Counted from the stretch's first letter, positions 18,898 through 27,967 are shown. The stretch: 64,000 bases of DNA from Alkaliphilus pronyensis (GCF_009017275.1 NZ_WBZC01000019.1:43908-107907); one strand, 5' to 3'. Notes: generated by a model from the letters alone, not told the origin. Program-made: numbers and translations.

Positions 18898-19865
18898 TGG
18901 GTAGTAAGGCGATTAGTAAATTATCAGACGGAATAAGTCAAGACCTATTCGAGTTTGCAGGATACGATGAAGAAGAGGCAAAACGCGCTGGTTATTCAAA
19001 TTACTCCTATTGGCGCTCTACTTGGCAGGTGTTTATTAAAAATAGGGTAGCACTGGTTTTGCTAATATTGATGACTACGGTTTTAGTATTTACACTAATA
19101 CAACCCTATTTACCAAATCAAAAATTACCTACAAAGATATATATTGATGAAAGTACAGGAATGCAGCTTTCAAACCATAAGCCAGATTCTGAATTTTGGT
19201 TTGGAACAAACTCAATAGGTCAAGATATTTGGGCTCGTATATGGAGCGGAACCCGCACTTCACTATTAATAGGATTGGCAGTAGGGTTTTTTGAAGCCCT
19301 TGTAGGAATTACAGTTGGAGCCATGTGGGGATATATTAGACCCCTAGATAGACCGATTACAGAGGTTTATAATGTTATAAACAATGTACCAAAAACTATT
19401 ATATTAATTCTTCTAACATATATTATGCGTCCTGGTTTAGGTACTATGATTTTTGCTATGTGCATGACAGGATGGATAAATATGGCAAGGTTTGTACGAA
19501 ATCTAATAATAATTATAAGGGATAGAGAATATAACTTGGCATCAAAATGTCTTGGTACTCCAACTAGAAGGATTATAACCAAGAACTTACTTCCATACTT
19601 AGTTTCTGTTATTATGCTGAGAATGGCATTAGCTATACCCTTAGCCATTGGATATGAAGTGTTCTTAACCTATATAGGACTTGGATTACCAGTTAGTATA
19701 CCATCACTTGGGAACTTAATTAATGAAGGAAGACTTTTAATGATGGCACCATCTCTACGTTATCAGTTGATTTTCCCAGCATTAGTTCTTTCAATTATTA
19801 CAATATCTTTCTATGTAATGGGTAATGTATTCTCTGATGCAGCAGACCCAAGAAACCATGTTTAG
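18897..19865 (+). CDS. Peptide ABC transporter permease (OppC/DppC type)
   Basis: Second permease, 322 residues. An unusually long acidic cytoplasmic N-terminus (residues 1-50) precedes the first membrane helix (VALVLLILMTTVLVFTLIQ). Family blocks FWFGTNSIGQDIWARIWSGTRTSLLIG and the EAA loop REYNLASKCLGTPTRRIITKNLLPY follow. It overlaps oppB by one base and is 11 bp before oppD. Confidence 0.93.
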   Translation: MGSKAISKLSDGISQDLFEFAGYDEEEAKRAGYSNYSYWRSTWQVFIKNRVALVLLILMTTVLVFTLIQPYLPNQKLPTKIYIDESTGMQLSNHKPDSEFWFGTNSIGQDIWARIWSGTRTSLLIGLAVGFFEALVGITVGAMWGYIRPLDRPITEVYNVINNVPKTIILILLTYIMRPGLGTMIFAMCMTGWINMARFVRNLIIIIRDREYNLASKCLGTPTRRIITKNLLPYLVSVIMLRMALAIPLAIGYEVFLTYIGLGLPVSIPSLGNLINEGRLLMMAPSLRYQLIFPALVLSIITISFYVMGNVFSDAADPRNHV

Positions 19866-19876
19866 GAGGTGACATT

Positions 19877-20926
19877 ATGGCAAGCCCAAAGATTAAGTTA
19901 TCTATTAGGGACTTAGTAATAAAATTTAAGCTAAGAGGTCAGGTTTTAACTGCTATAAGGGAAGCTTCTTTAGATATATATGAAGGAGAAAGTCTAGCCA
20001 TAGTTGGAGAATCAGGATCGGGAAAATCTGTATTTACTAAGAGCTTTATGGGTCTACTAGATGGTAATGGATGGATAGATTCAGGGAGTATTACCTATGA
20101 AGGAGAAGATATAGCAAGATTCAAAACTGAAAAGGAATGGCTTAAAATAAGAGGCAAAAAGATTGCCATGGTATTTCAAGATCCAATGACTTCCTTAAAT
20201 CCTCTGAAAACTGTAGGAAAACAGGTTCAAGAGGCGGTGGAGCTTCACCAAGGATTAAAAAAGGAAGAAGCTAAAAGGCTTACCATTGAAATCTTAGATG
20301 ATGTAGGTATACCAGACTCAGAAAGTAGATATAAGCAATTTCCCCATGAGTTTTCAGGGGGTATGAGACAAAGAGTTGTTATAGCAATAGCTATAGCATG
20401 TAATCCCCATTTACTCATATGTGATGAACCTACAACAGCCCTTGATGTAACAATACAAGCCCAGATTCTTAATCTTTTAAAAAATCTTAAGGAGAAATAT
20501 AGTTTAACTACCATATATATTACCCACGACTTAGGAGTTGTGGCTAATGTGGCTGATAGAATCGCTGTAATGTATGCAGGGGATATTGTGGAAATAGGAA
20601 ATAGTGAGGAAGTATTTTATAATGCACAGCATCCTTATACCTGGGCATTACTATCATCACTACCACAGCTTGGAGTTAAGGGAGAACCTTTACACTCTAT
20701 AAAGGGAACACCTCCTAACCTATTTTATGAAGTGAAGGGAGATGCCTTTGCACCTCGTAATCCCAAGGCTTTAAAAATAGACTTTGTTGAAAAGCCCCCA
20801 TATTTTGAAGTAAGCCCTACCCATAAAGCGAAAACTTGGATATTAGACCCAAGGGCCCCAAAGGTAGATCCGCCTGCATCTATTAAAATATTAAGAGATC
20901 AATGGGGGGGAAGGAAAAATGCCTAA
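19877..20926 (+). CDS. Peptide ABC transporter ATPase (OppD/DppD type)
   Basis: First nucleotide-binding subunit of the importer, 349 residues. Walker [10 protein letters not shown]-loop [12 protein letters not shown], signature FSGGMRQR, Walker [13 protein letters not shown] and H-loop YITHDLG are all present. The C-terminal oligopeptide-transporter extension follows ([16 protein letters not shown] ... GTPPNL), but I see no four-cysteine iron-sulphur motif. AGGAGG precedes the start; the 3' end overlaps oppF by 8 bp. Confidence 0.94.
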   Translation: MASPKIKLSIRDLVIKFKLRGQVLTAIREASLDIYEGESLAIVGESGSGKSVFTKSFMGLLDGNGWIDSGSITYEGEDIARFKTEKEWLKIRGKKIAMVFQDPMTSLNPLKTVGKQVQEAVELHQGLKKEEAKRLTIEILDDVGIPDSESRYKQFPHEFSGGMRQRVVIAIAIACNPHLLICDEPTTALDVTIQAQILNLLKNLKEKYSLTTIYITHDLGVVANVADRIAVMYAGDIVEIGNSEEVFYNAQHPYTWALLSSLPQLGVKGEPLHSIKGTPPNLFYEVKGDAFAPRNPKALKIDFVEKPPYFEVSPTHKAKTWILDPRAPKVDPPASIKILRDQWGGRKNA

Positions 20927-21863
20927 TAAGAAGGATATTTTACTAGAAGTTAAGAATCTTAGCGTTGAGTTTGGAAAAAGAAAAAAGAAATTTGTTGCAG
21001 TTAATGATGTTAGTTTTCATATATACAAAGGCGAGACCTTTGGATTAGTGGGAGAATCAGGCTCTGGGAAGACCACTATAGGGAGAGCAATTATGCGGTT
21101 AAATGAATCAGCCAGTGGAGATATAGTATTTAATGGAAAGAAGATTAATGGCAGTATAGATAAAGAGCTAGACAAAGAGATAACTAAGAAAATACAAATG
21201 ATTTTTCAAGATCCAATGGCTTCATTAAATGAAAGGGCCAAGGTAGACTATATAGTGTCTGAAGGGCTTTACAACATTAAAAACTATAAAAACGAAGAAG
21301 AAAGAAAAGAAAAGGTAGAAAAGGCCCTTTTAGATGTTGGGTTACTTCCAGAGTTCTTAAGTCGTTTCCCCCATGAGTTCTCAGGGGGGCAAAGACAAAG
21401 GATAGGTATTGCAAGAGCCTTAGTTATGGAGCCTGATCTAATAATAGCCGATGAGCCCATATCAGCACTGGATGTTTCCATCCGTGCCCAGGTTTTAAAT
21501 CTGTTATCAGAGCTTCAAAAAAGAAAAAATTTAACTTATTTGTTTATAGCCCATGATCTATCGGTTGTTCGTTTTATAACCGATAGAGTTGCAGTAATAC
21601 ACAAAGGCAAAATAGTAGAGTTAGCAGAAACTGAAAGGTTGTATGGAAATCCTCTACATCCCTATACTCGTTCCCTTCTTTCTGCTATTCCTATACCAGA
21701 CCCTAGAAAGGAGAAGGAAAAGGTACTAAAGATTTATGATCCAAGTTGTCACGATTACGATAATGCCCCTCCAAAGTGGGTGGAAATTGAACCGGAACAC
21801 TTTGTATTAGGAAATGAGAAGGAAATAGAAGAGTATCGAATAACGTTAATGCATAACCAATAG
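20919..21863 (+). CDS. Peptide ABC transporter ATPase (OppF/DppF type)
   Basis: Second ATPase, 314 residues: Walker [11 protein letters not shown]-loop [16 protein letters not shown], signature FSGGQRQR, Walker [16 protein letters not shown]-loop FIAHDLSVV. The C-terminal tail ([19 protein letters not shown]) is typical. The start at 20919 lies inside oppD with GGGGGGAAGG upstream. Its last codons overlap, in another frame, a remnant of a C39-like peptidase gene, so the original junction here has been rearranged. Confidence 0.94.
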   Translation: MPNKKDILLEVKNLSVEFGKRKKKFVAVNDVSFHIYKGETFGLVGESGSGKTTIGRAIMRLNESASGDIVFNGKKINGSIDKELDKEITKKIQMIFQDPMASLNERAKVDYIVSEGLYNIKNYKNEEERKEKVEKALLDVGLLPEFLSRFPHEFSGGQRQRIGIARALVMEPDLIIADEPISALDVSIRAQVLNLLSELQKRKNLTYLFIAHDLSVVRFITDRVAVIHKGKIVELAETERLYGNPLHPYTRSLLSAIPIPDPRKEKEKVLKIYDPSCHDYDNAPPKWVEIEPEHFVLGNEKEIEEYRITLMHNQ

Positions 21864-21948
21864 CCCTACTTCATTATCCATGGTATTAGAATATTATGGT
21901 CGTGATATTGACACCGAAGAAGTAGCAGCCCATGTTTTAGATAATTAA
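21856..21948 (+). pseudogene. Remnant of a C39-like cysteine peptidase
   Basis: In the +1 frame relative to oppF the sequence reads [24 protein letters not shown], then AAHVLDN and a stop. This strongly resembles the start of peptidase_C39-like domains (N-C-G-P-T-S-L-A-M-V-L-x-Y-Y-G). The catalytic Cys and Gly positions are reduced to a single Ser, no start or upstream domain exists, and the rest of the gene is absent. I read it as a decayed fragment left between oppF and the deacylase gene. Confidence 0.5.
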
Positions 21949-21981
21949 ATGAATACATTAAGAACCTAAAGGGGGATAATT

Positions 21982-23364
21982 TTGAAAAGACTTGTTATCA
22001 ACAATGGATATGTGATTGATCCTGCAAATAAAATATCATCTTTATTAAATATTGCCATAGAAGGTGGAAAAATTGTTGAGATATCCAATGATATCCTGCA
22101 TGGAGAAGAGCTTATAGATGCAGAAGGTTTAATTATTTCTCCAGGATTTATTGATTGTCATATGCATGAAGATCCCTATGACCCAGAATTAGACAAAATC
22201 AACATAAGTATTTTTAATTGCATGCTAAGAATGGGTGTTACTACTGCTGTAGGTGGAAACTGTGGAAGTGGGCCGGTTGACATACCTAAATACATAAATG
22301 CTATTGATAGAGCTGGACTTCCTGTAAACTTTAGCATGCTAGTCCCTCACAATATATTAAGAGCTCTAGAAGGAATAAATGATAAATATGGAAAAGCATC
22401 ACCGGTAGAAATAAGTAATATGAAAATAAGAGCCCAACAATACTTAGATTTAGGATGTTTAGGAATATCCTTTGGCATTAGATATGTTCCTGGATTAGAT
22501 GAAAAAGAATTAAAAGAAATATCTTCAGCCTGCAAAAAAGATAAAAAAATTATAGTAGCACATATCAGAGATGACGCCAAAAACGTGATTGCTTCAGCTA
22601 AGGAGCTTATAGAAATAGGACTAAATCATAATTTACCTATTCAAATTTCCCATTTAGGAAGCATGGGAGCTTATGGACAGATGGAAGAATTACTATCATT
22701 AATTGATTATCATAAATTAAATGGTCTTGATATATCTGCAGACTGCTATCCTTATAATGCATTCAGTACAAGTGTAGGAGCAACAACCTATGATAGCGGA
22801 TTTCTAGAGAGATATGGGGCTGATTATGAAGCTATCGAAATTGCAGAAGGTAAATATAAAGGACAAAGATGTACAGAAGAAATTTTTAAAGAATTAAGGG
22901 ATACTAATCCAGCAATCTTAACCATAGGCCATTTTATGCGGGAAGAAGATGTTGATAAAGCTATATCCCATCCTAATGTATTTATTGCCAGTGATGGAGT
23001 TATGCATAATTATCAAGGTCATCCAAGAGCAGCAGGAACATTTCCTAGGGTAATCTCAAAATACGTAAAGGAAAAACAATTAATTTCATTATATGATGCT
23101 ATAGGTAAGATGACTTGGTTACCTGCTAAAAAGTATGGACTAGCTAAGGGTACCTTAAGCATTGGCAGTGATGGGGATATCCTTATATTTGACTACAATG
23201 AAATAAAGGATAACTCAACCTTTGAAGAGCCTGCTCTACCACCTAATGGGATTAAATACGTACTTGTTAATGGAGAAATATCCTGTAAAGATAATAATAT
23301 ATTAAGCTATACATCTGGGAGGTTTATCCGAACCTCAACTGAGTCTTACACTATTCAGAAATAA
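21982..23364 (+). CDS. N-acyl-D-amino-acid deacylase (amidohydrolase superfamily)
   Basis: A metal-dependent amidohydrolase (460 aa) predicted to remove an acyl group from N-acyl-D-amino acids. Seen: composite beta-domain N-terminus (IDPANKISSLLNIAIEGGKI), metal motif SPGFIDCHMHEDPYD, GGNCGSG with the D-aminoacylase cysteine, IVAHIRDD and IQISHLGSMG carrying metal His residues, and IASDGVMHNYQGHPRAAGTFPRVI, a hallmark of the D-aminoacylase branch. The start is TTG 21982 with AAAGGGGGA upstream. Its place behind the peptide transporter suggests release of D-amino acids from imported acylated or peptide material. Substrate is inferred. Confidence 0.87.
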   Translation: MKRLVINNGYVIDPANKISSLLNIAIEGGKIVEISNDILHGEELIDAEGLIISPGFIDCHMHEDPYDPELDKINISIFNCMLRMGVTTAVGGNCGSGPVDIPKYINAIDRAGLPVNFSMLVPHNILRALEGINDKYGKASPVEISNMKIRAQQYLDLGCLGISFGIRYVPGLDEKELKEISSACKKDKKIIVAHIRDDAKNVIASAKELIEIGLNHNLPIQISHLGSMGAYGQMEELLSLIDYHKLNGLDISADCYPYNAFSTSVGATTYDSGFLERYGADYEAIEIAEGKYKGQRCTEEIFKELRDTNPAILTIGHFMREEDVDKAISHPNVFIASDGVMHNYQGHPRAAGTFPRVISKYVKEKQLISLYDAIGKMTWLPAKKYGLAKGTLSIGSDGDILIFDYNEIKDNSTFEEPALPPNGIKYVLVNGEISCKDNNILSYTSGRFIRTSTESYTIQK

Positions 23365-23385
23365 CTGGGGGTTGGAGGTGATTAA

Positions 23386-24165
23386 ATGCTTAGAGAAACA
23401 GTGCTAAATAAACTACAGGGAGTAGAAGCTAATGTATCTATAGTGCTAAATGACTTAACTAGAGATAAGTGGGTGTTAAGATACAAGGAAAATAAAAAAT
23501 TTCCCTCTGCTAGTACAATTAAGATATTAATCATGGTAGAAGCATTGAAGCAGGTGAATGAAGGTAAATTCACACTAGAACAGAAGATAACAGCGAAGGA
23601 TAGTGATAGGGTAGAGTTTAGCATCATTAGTGAACTAAATATAAGTGAATATACATTTAAGGACTTAATAATTCTTATGATAATAATTAGTGATAATACT
23701 GCAACTAATATGCTAATAGATATGGTTGGTTATGAAAGCATAAATAAAATGGCAGGGGTCCTTGGACTTAGCAGTACAGTCTTAAAAAGAAAAATGATGG
23801 ATTTTGAAGCAGCAAAAGCTGGTAGGCAAAATGAAACTAGTGCCATTGATATGGCAAAAATTTTACAAAAAATATACAACAAGTCTATACTCAATGAAGA
23901 AATGTGTGAGATAATGATAGATATCCTAAAAAGGCAGAAACATAAGGATAGCCTATCAAGGTATATTACAGATGAAGTAACTATTGCACATAAAACTGGT
24001 GAACTTGATAGGCTTAACCATGATATAGGAATTTTTTATCTAGAAGATATTCATTATATACTAGGAGTATTTGTTACAGATGCTCAGGATAATTTAGAGG
24101 CTAAGAGAATTATAGGGAGTATATCTAAATTAGTATATGAACATTTTTTACATAAAGGAAGATAG
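23386..24165 (+). CDS. Cytoplasmic class-A-beta-lactamase-like serine hydrolase
   Basis: A 259-residue protein with the penicillin-recognising fold motifs: S43-T-I-K46, S102-D-N104 and K203-T-G205. E141 in MMDFEAAKAG is a possible omega-loop glutamate. There is no signal peptide: the protein starts MLRETVLNKLQGVEANVSIV. It therefore should act in the cytosol, unlike resistance beta-lactamases. In this operon a D-amino-acid amidase or DD-/LD-peptidase acting on imported murein peptides is more likely than a resistance role. GGAGGTGATTAA precedes the ATG; 21 bp after the deacylase gene and 27 bp before the NlpC/P60 gene. Confidence 0.85.
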   Translation: MLRETVLNKLQGVEANVSIVLNDLTRDKWVLRYKENKKFPSASTIKILIMVEALKQVNEGKFTLEQKITAKDSDRVEFSIISELNISEYTFKDLIILMIIISDNTATNMLIDMVGYESINKMAGVLGLSSTVLKRKMMDFEAAKAGRQNETSAIDMAKILQKIYNKSILNEEMCEIMIDILKRQKHKDSLSRYITDEVTIAHKTGELDRLNHDIGIFYLEDIHYILGVFVTDAQDNLEAKRIIGSISKLVYEHFLHKGR

Positions 24166-24192
24166 GACTAAACAGAAAAGGGGGCTAATTAA

Positions 24193-25017
24193 ATGGGAAA
24201 TAATGCTTTTCAATTAGGGGTCTTTATCAAATCAGTAGTGCCTATAAAGCTACATCCCAGCTTCGAAAGTGAAATGGCTGATGAGGGTCTCTATGGTATG
24301 GTTGTTAAAGTGATAGAAGATACTGGGGATGGATGGTATTACATTGAAACCCATTATGATTATAGTGGATACGCTCATCAATCTGATATGTTTATGGATG
24401 AAAAAAGGTCATTGGATTGGAAAAACTCTGCTACAAATGTTATAACTCACTCAATTGTGGATGTTATGGCTGCACCTACTTATAAAAGCTATATAATAGA
24501 AGTCTTGACTCGAGGTGGAGTAGTAGCATTAACAGGAGAGGAAAAGGATGGTTGGTCTGAGATTGAGCTTATAGATAAAAAGAGAGGATGGGTCCGCAGT
24601 ACCTTTGTAGAGAGCCTAAAGACAGAAGCAAATAGATTAGATGAAGAAAAACTAAGGAAAAGCTTAGTAGCTACTGCTTTATCTTACATAGGAACCCAGT
24701 ACAGATGGGGAGGAAGGAGTGCTTTTGGGATAGATTGCTCTGGACTTTGTTCAATATCATATTTATTAAATGGAATTATCATCTATAGGGATGCTGAGCT
24801 AAAGAGTCAATACATGAGGAAGATAAGCCTTGATGAAATTAAACCTGCAGACCTTTTGTTTTTCCCAGGTCATGTTGCAATGTACATCGGCGATGATAAA
24901 TATGTGCACTCAAGTTCAAGCATCAATGGTGTAGCAATAAACAGCTTAAATCCAAAGGACTATGATTATAGAGAGGACTTAGCAAAAGAGATAACCGGCA
25001 TAGGCACAATTTTTTAA
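24193..25017 (+). CDS. SH3-NlpC/P60 gamma-D-glutamyl-L-diamino acid endopeptidase, YkfC-like
   Basis: A cysteine peptidase expected to cut the D-Glu-(gamma)-DAP bond of murein peptides. Two bacterial SH3 domains (about residues 8-70 and 80-142) precede the NlpC/P60 domain with C182 (GIDCSGL), H227 (FPGHVAMYIG) and H239 (YVHSS) as the catalytic triad. No signal peptide is present, as in Bacillus YkfC, so it should work on imported peptides. With the epimerase at 12513 it would convert L-Ala-D-Glu-DAP into L-Ala-L-Glu and DAP. GGGGGC precedes the ATG. It is the last gene before the second sigma-54 control region. Confidence 0.9.
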   Translation: MGNNAFQLGVFIKSVVPIKLHPSFESEMADEGLYGMVVKVIEDTGDGWYYIETHYDYSGYAHQSDMFMDEKRSLDWKNSATNVITHSIVDVMAAPTYKSYIIEVLTRGGVVALTGEEKDGWSEIELIDKKRGWVRSTFVESLKTEANRLDEEKLRKSLVATALSYIGTQYRWGGRSAFGIDCSGLCSISYLLNGIIIYRDAELKSQYMRKISLDEIKPADLLFFPGHVAMYIGDDKYVHSSSSINGVAINSLNPKDYDYREDLAKEITGIGTIF

Positions 25018-25060
25018 GGCGAAGAGGTATACAATGAAAAAACTGATATAAATATTGGTT

Positions 25061-25078
25061 AGTTCGAAAAAACGAACT
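25061..25078. promoter_or_regulatory. Upstream activator site 1 of the DAP decarboxylase operon
   Basis: AGTTCG-AAAAAA-CGAACT, a perfect 6+6 inverted repeat with N6 spacer, ending 173 bp before the -24 element at 25251. It is the best copy of the motif in the window. An imperfect half site with CGAACT follows at 25079-25099. Confidence 0.7.
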
Positions 25079-25170
25079 GGTTGTCCTAAAAAGCGAACTC
25101 ATGATATACTAGGATAATACAAGATTATCTAAGGTTTTAGATTTGATGGTATTACTTTATTTACTTTAGG

Positions 25171-25188
25171 AGTTCGGAAAAACGAACA
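25171..25188. promoter_or_regulatory. Upstream activator site 2 of the DAP decarboxylase operon
   Basis: AGTTCG-GAAAAA-CGAACA, ending 63 bp before the -24 element. Start-to-start distance from site 1 is 110 bp (112 bp in the opp promoter region), so both pairs sit on nearly the same helix face. Confidence 0.7.
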
Positions 25189-25250
25189 CAAAATATACCC
25201 TATAATACAATACAGTTGTAGAAGACTTGAAACATTCACTATTCTAGCAA

Positions 25251-25267
25251 TTGGCACAGTTATTGCT
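25251..25267 (+). promoter_or_regulatory. Sigma-54 (-24/-12) promoter of the DAP decarboxylase-spmAB operon
   Basis: TTGGCACAGTTATTGCT is a near-perfect -24/-12 sequence (TTGGCAC-N5-TTGCT). It lies 59 bp before the chosen start at 25326. Confidence 0.92.
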
Positions 25268-25325
25268 TTTTGATTAAAGGAGCTATATATATTAGAAAAT
25301 TATGAAAATAGAAGGGGACATAACC

Positions 25326-26627
25326 ATGAGAAATGCAGAACAGATGAAGACTAACTATGAATTTGCTGGATGTGACACTGTTGAACTAGCCAAGCAATAC
25401 GGAACACCACTATATGTTGTTTCGGAGGAGAAAATAAGAGAAGGCTGTAAGGAAATTAAAGAAACATTTCTTATGAAATATAAAAATACTAAAGCAACCT
25501 ATGCTAGTAAGGCATTTTTAACACTGGCGATGTGTAAAATAATAGAAGAAGAAGGCTTAGGATTAGATGTGGTTTCGGGAGGAGAGCTTTATACAGCAAT
25601 TAAAGCTAATTTTCCAATGGAAAAAATTGTGTTTCATGGCAATAATAAATCCTACGAAGAGCTGTATATGGCGGTATCCCATGGAGTAGGTAGAATAGTT
25701 ATTGATAATTCCTTTGAGCTACACATGCTGGAGGATATTACAAATATTCTAAAAAGAGATATTGAGGTTTTATTTAGGGTTTCTCCTGGGGTAAAGGGAG
25801 AAACACATGAATATATAATAACCGGTCAAAAGGACTCAAAATTTGGAATTCCCTTAGAGGGGGATAATATTCTGCAATGTGTAAAAAGGGTGGTACTATC
25901 AAAGCATATAAAGCTAATGGGATTTCACTTTCATTTAGGCTCTCAGCTTTTTGATAGGGACATATATGTAATTGCACTAAGAATTATTATGAACCTCATA
26001 AAGCAGCTTAAGGAGCAAATTTCCTTTGTAACTAAAGAAATTAATACAGGTGGAGGCTTTGGTATTTTCTATACTAACGGTGATAAGCCAAAACCTATAA
26101 ATTATTATACAGATGCCATAATGAAGGAGCTACAAGATCAGTGTAGTAGTCTAAATATAGAAGTACCATCTATAGTAATTGAACCAGGCAGATGGATTAT
26201 TGGAGGTTCAGGTATAACCCTATACACAGTGGGGGCAGTAAAGGAAATTCCCCAGGTAAGAACCTATGTAAGTGTAGATGGTGGTTTACCAGATAACCCT
26301 AGACCAGCTTTATATAAGGCTAAATATCAAGCGGTGGTGGCCAATAAAATTAATCATCCGAAGGACAAAGTAGTTACTATCGCAGGAAAATGCTGTGAAT
26401 CAGGTGATATTTTGATTTGGGACTTACAAGCTCCCCAGGTAGAGCCAGGGGATATTTTAGCAGTGCTAAGCACAGGAGCCTATAACTATTCAATGGCAAG
26501 TAACTATAATAAGCTTTTAAGACCTGCTGTTGTTTTAGTTAATAGGGGAGAGGCCAATTTAATTGTAAAAAGAGAAAGTCTTGAAGATCTTATTAGGAGA
26601 GATATTATTCCAAAGCATCTCCTATAA
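25326..26627 (+). CDS. lysA: Diaminopimelate decarboxylase (PLP, catabolic context)
   Basis: Converts meso-DAP to L-lysine and CO2. The 433-residue fold-type III protein shows the PLP lysine K62 (ATYASKAFL), HFHLGSQ, the GGGFGI phosphate loop, EPGRWI and the partner-subunit cysteine motif KCCESGDIL. ATG 25326 has GAAGGGG eight bases upstream and is preferred to ATG 25302. A housekeeping lysine gene would not normally be sigma-54 controlled. Here it sits behind a promoter shared in design with the peptide transporter, so it probably disposes of DAP released from murein peptides. A related D-ornithine/other decarboxylase specificity cannot be fully excluded. Confidence 0.88.
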   Translation: MRNAEQMKTNYEFAGCDTVELAKQYGTPLYVVSEEKIREGCKEIKETFLMKYKNTKATYASKAFLTLAMCKIIEEEGLGLDVVSGGELYTAIKANFPMEKIVFHGNNKSYEELYMAVSHGVGRIVIDNSFELHMLEDITNILKRDIEVLFRVSPGVKGETHEYIITGQKDSKFGIPLEGDNILQCVKRVVLSKHIKLMGFHFHLGSQLFDRDIYVIALRIIMNLIKQLKEQISFVTKEINTGGGFGIFYTNGDKPKPINYYTDAIMKELQDQCSSLNIEVPSIVIEPGRWIIGGSGITLYTVGAVKEIPQVRTYVSVDGGLPDNPRPALYKAKYQAVVANKINHPKDKVVTIAGKCCESGDILIWDLQAPQVEPGDILAVLSTGAYNYSMASNYNKLLRPAVVLVNRGEANLIVKRESLEDLIRRDIIPKHLL

Positions 26628-26713
26628 AAAACTTATTATTAAATTCTTATGGGGGGGGTGAATGTAGTAGTTTTTAGTTGTTTTACCAATATCATTAGAA
26701 GGGGGAATTGTGT

Positions 26714-27334
26714 ATGATTAATGTTGTATGGTTTTTATTTATTGCAGTTGGTATTATAGTAGCAGCTTTTACTGGTAATATTGAAGCAGTTACAGACTCA
26801 GCCATATCAAGTGCGAGACTAGCTGTTGATTTATCTTTGGGACTAATTGGAGTTATGGCTTTATGGCTTGGAATTATGAAAATAGCAGAGGTTTCTGGAT
26901 TAATTAAAGCAATATCAAAGGCTTTGAGATTTGTAATGGTACCTTTATTCCCAGATGTACCAGCTGATCATCCAGCTATGGGAGCAATTATCATGAACAT
27001 GGCTGCAAACGTTCTAGGTCTTGGAAATGCTGCAACACCACTGGGGTTAAAGGCAATGCAAGAGCTACAGGAATTAAATCCTAATAAGGATACAGCAACA
27101 AATGCAATGTGTACCTTCTTAGCTATTAATACTTCTTCTGTTACGTTAATACCAGCAAGTATTATTGCCATAAGAGCTTCTGCTGGTTCAGCTAATCCAA
27201 CAGAAATTATTGGACCTGTTATAGTGGCAACAGTAGCATCTACAACTGCAGCAATTATAGCAGTTAAGCTGCTACAGAAGCTACCAGCTTTTCAAATTAA
27301 ACCACAGGACCTTGAAGAAGTAAAAGGCCAATAA
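26714..27334 (+). CDS. spmA: SpmA-like membrane protein (nucleoside-recognition/gate domain)
   Basis: Integral membrane protein of 206 residues with about five hydrophobic segments and the gate-domain block MNMAANVLGLGNAATPLGLKAMQ, where N-x-x-G-L-G-N-A-A-T-P-x-G is diagnostic of SpmA. In Bacillus, SpmA and SpmB contribute to spore core dehydration by an unknown mechanism. The start is ATG 26714 with AGAAGGGGG upstream; the frame opens two codons earlier at TTG. It sits in a sigma-54 operon behind DAP decarboxylase and just before spmB, so a transport role for the decarboxylase product or substrate is worth considering (inference). Confidence 0.88.
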   Translation: MINVVWFLFIAVGIIVAAFTGNIEAVTDSAISSARLAVDLSLGLIGVMALWLGIMKIAEVSGLIKAISKALRFVMVPLFPDVPADHPAMGAIIMNMAANVLGLGNAATPLGLKAMQELQELNPNKDTATNAMCTFLAINTSSVTLIPASIIAIRASAGSANPTEIIGPVIVATVASTTAAIIAVKLLQKLPAFQIKPQDLEEVKGQ

Positions 27335-27348
27335 AAGGAGGGGAAAAT

Positions 27349-27885
27349 ATGTTTGTTGAAATTATGAATGCAATTTCTAAATATGCAATACCGTTCATTT
27401 TGTTAGCAATACCAGCCTATGGTTTCTTTAAAAAGGTTAAGGTGTATGAAGCCTTTACAGATGGAGCCAAGGAAGGATTTACTACAGCTGTTAGAATTAT
27501 ACCATTCCTAGTTGCTATGCTGGTGTCAATAGGGATATTTAGAGCATCAGGGGCTATGGATATTTTAGTTAAGGCAGTAAGCCCAATAACTGGACTTATT
27601 GGAATGCCAGGTGAGGTGCTACCAATGGCTATTATGAGACCCCTATCCGGTGGTGGTGCATCAGGTATAATGAGTGAATTAATAACTACACATGGAGCAG
27701 ATTCACTAATAGGTAGAATGGCATCAATTATGAATGGATCTACAGAAACTACCTTCTATGTGTTGGCAGTATACTTTGGTTCCGTTGCAATTAAAAAGAC
27801 AAGACATGCACTTCCAGCAGGACTTATTGCAGATGCAGTTGGCCTTGTAACAGCAGTTTTAGTTGCTAATCTAATGTTTGGATAG
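27349..27885 (+). CDS. spmB: SpmB-like membrane protein (nucleoside-recognition/gate domain)
   Basis: Partner of SpmA, 178 residues with about four to five membrane segments. Family blocks AIPAYGFFKKVKVYEAF, GEVLPMAIMRPLSGGGASG and MNGSTETTFYVLAVYFGSV are clear. AAAGGAGGGG precedes the ATG, and it starts 14 bp after spmA. A strong hairpin follows. Confidence 0.9.
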   Translation: MFVEIMNAISKYAIPFILLAIPAYGFFKKVKVYEAFTDGAKEGFTTAVRIIPFLVAMLVSIGIFRASGAMDILVKAVSPITGLIGMPGEVLPMAIMRPLSGGGASGIMSELITTHGADSLIGRMASIMNGSTETTFYVLAVYFGSVAIKKTRHALPAGLIADAVGLVTAVLVANLMFG

Positions 27886-27902
27886 AAAAAAGCAAATAAA
27901 TA

Positions 27903-27938
27903 AAAATTAATAAGGGCTATTTTTAGCCCTTTAATTTT
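27903..27938 (+). terminator. Terminator or attenuating hairpin after spmB
   Basis: AAAATTAATAAGGGCTA pairs with TAGCCCTTTAATTTT around TTTT, one or two bases excepted. It separates the sigma-54 operon from the LD-carboxypeptidase gene, which begins only 30 bp later, so some readthrough is likely. Confidence 0.75.
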
Positions 27939-27967
27939 TACATAATAAAGTTATAGGAGGAGAAAAC

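Noticed and set aside
23386..24165. Antibiotic-resistance beta-lactamase
   Set aside because: No export signal and a metabolic operon context; the shared fold motifs alone do not support a resistance call.
26650..26718. Short plus-strand frame starting ATGGGGGGG before spmA
   Set aside because: It encodes only 22 residues with no family resemblance and simply contains the spmA ribosome binding region; the poly-G is likely leader sequence.
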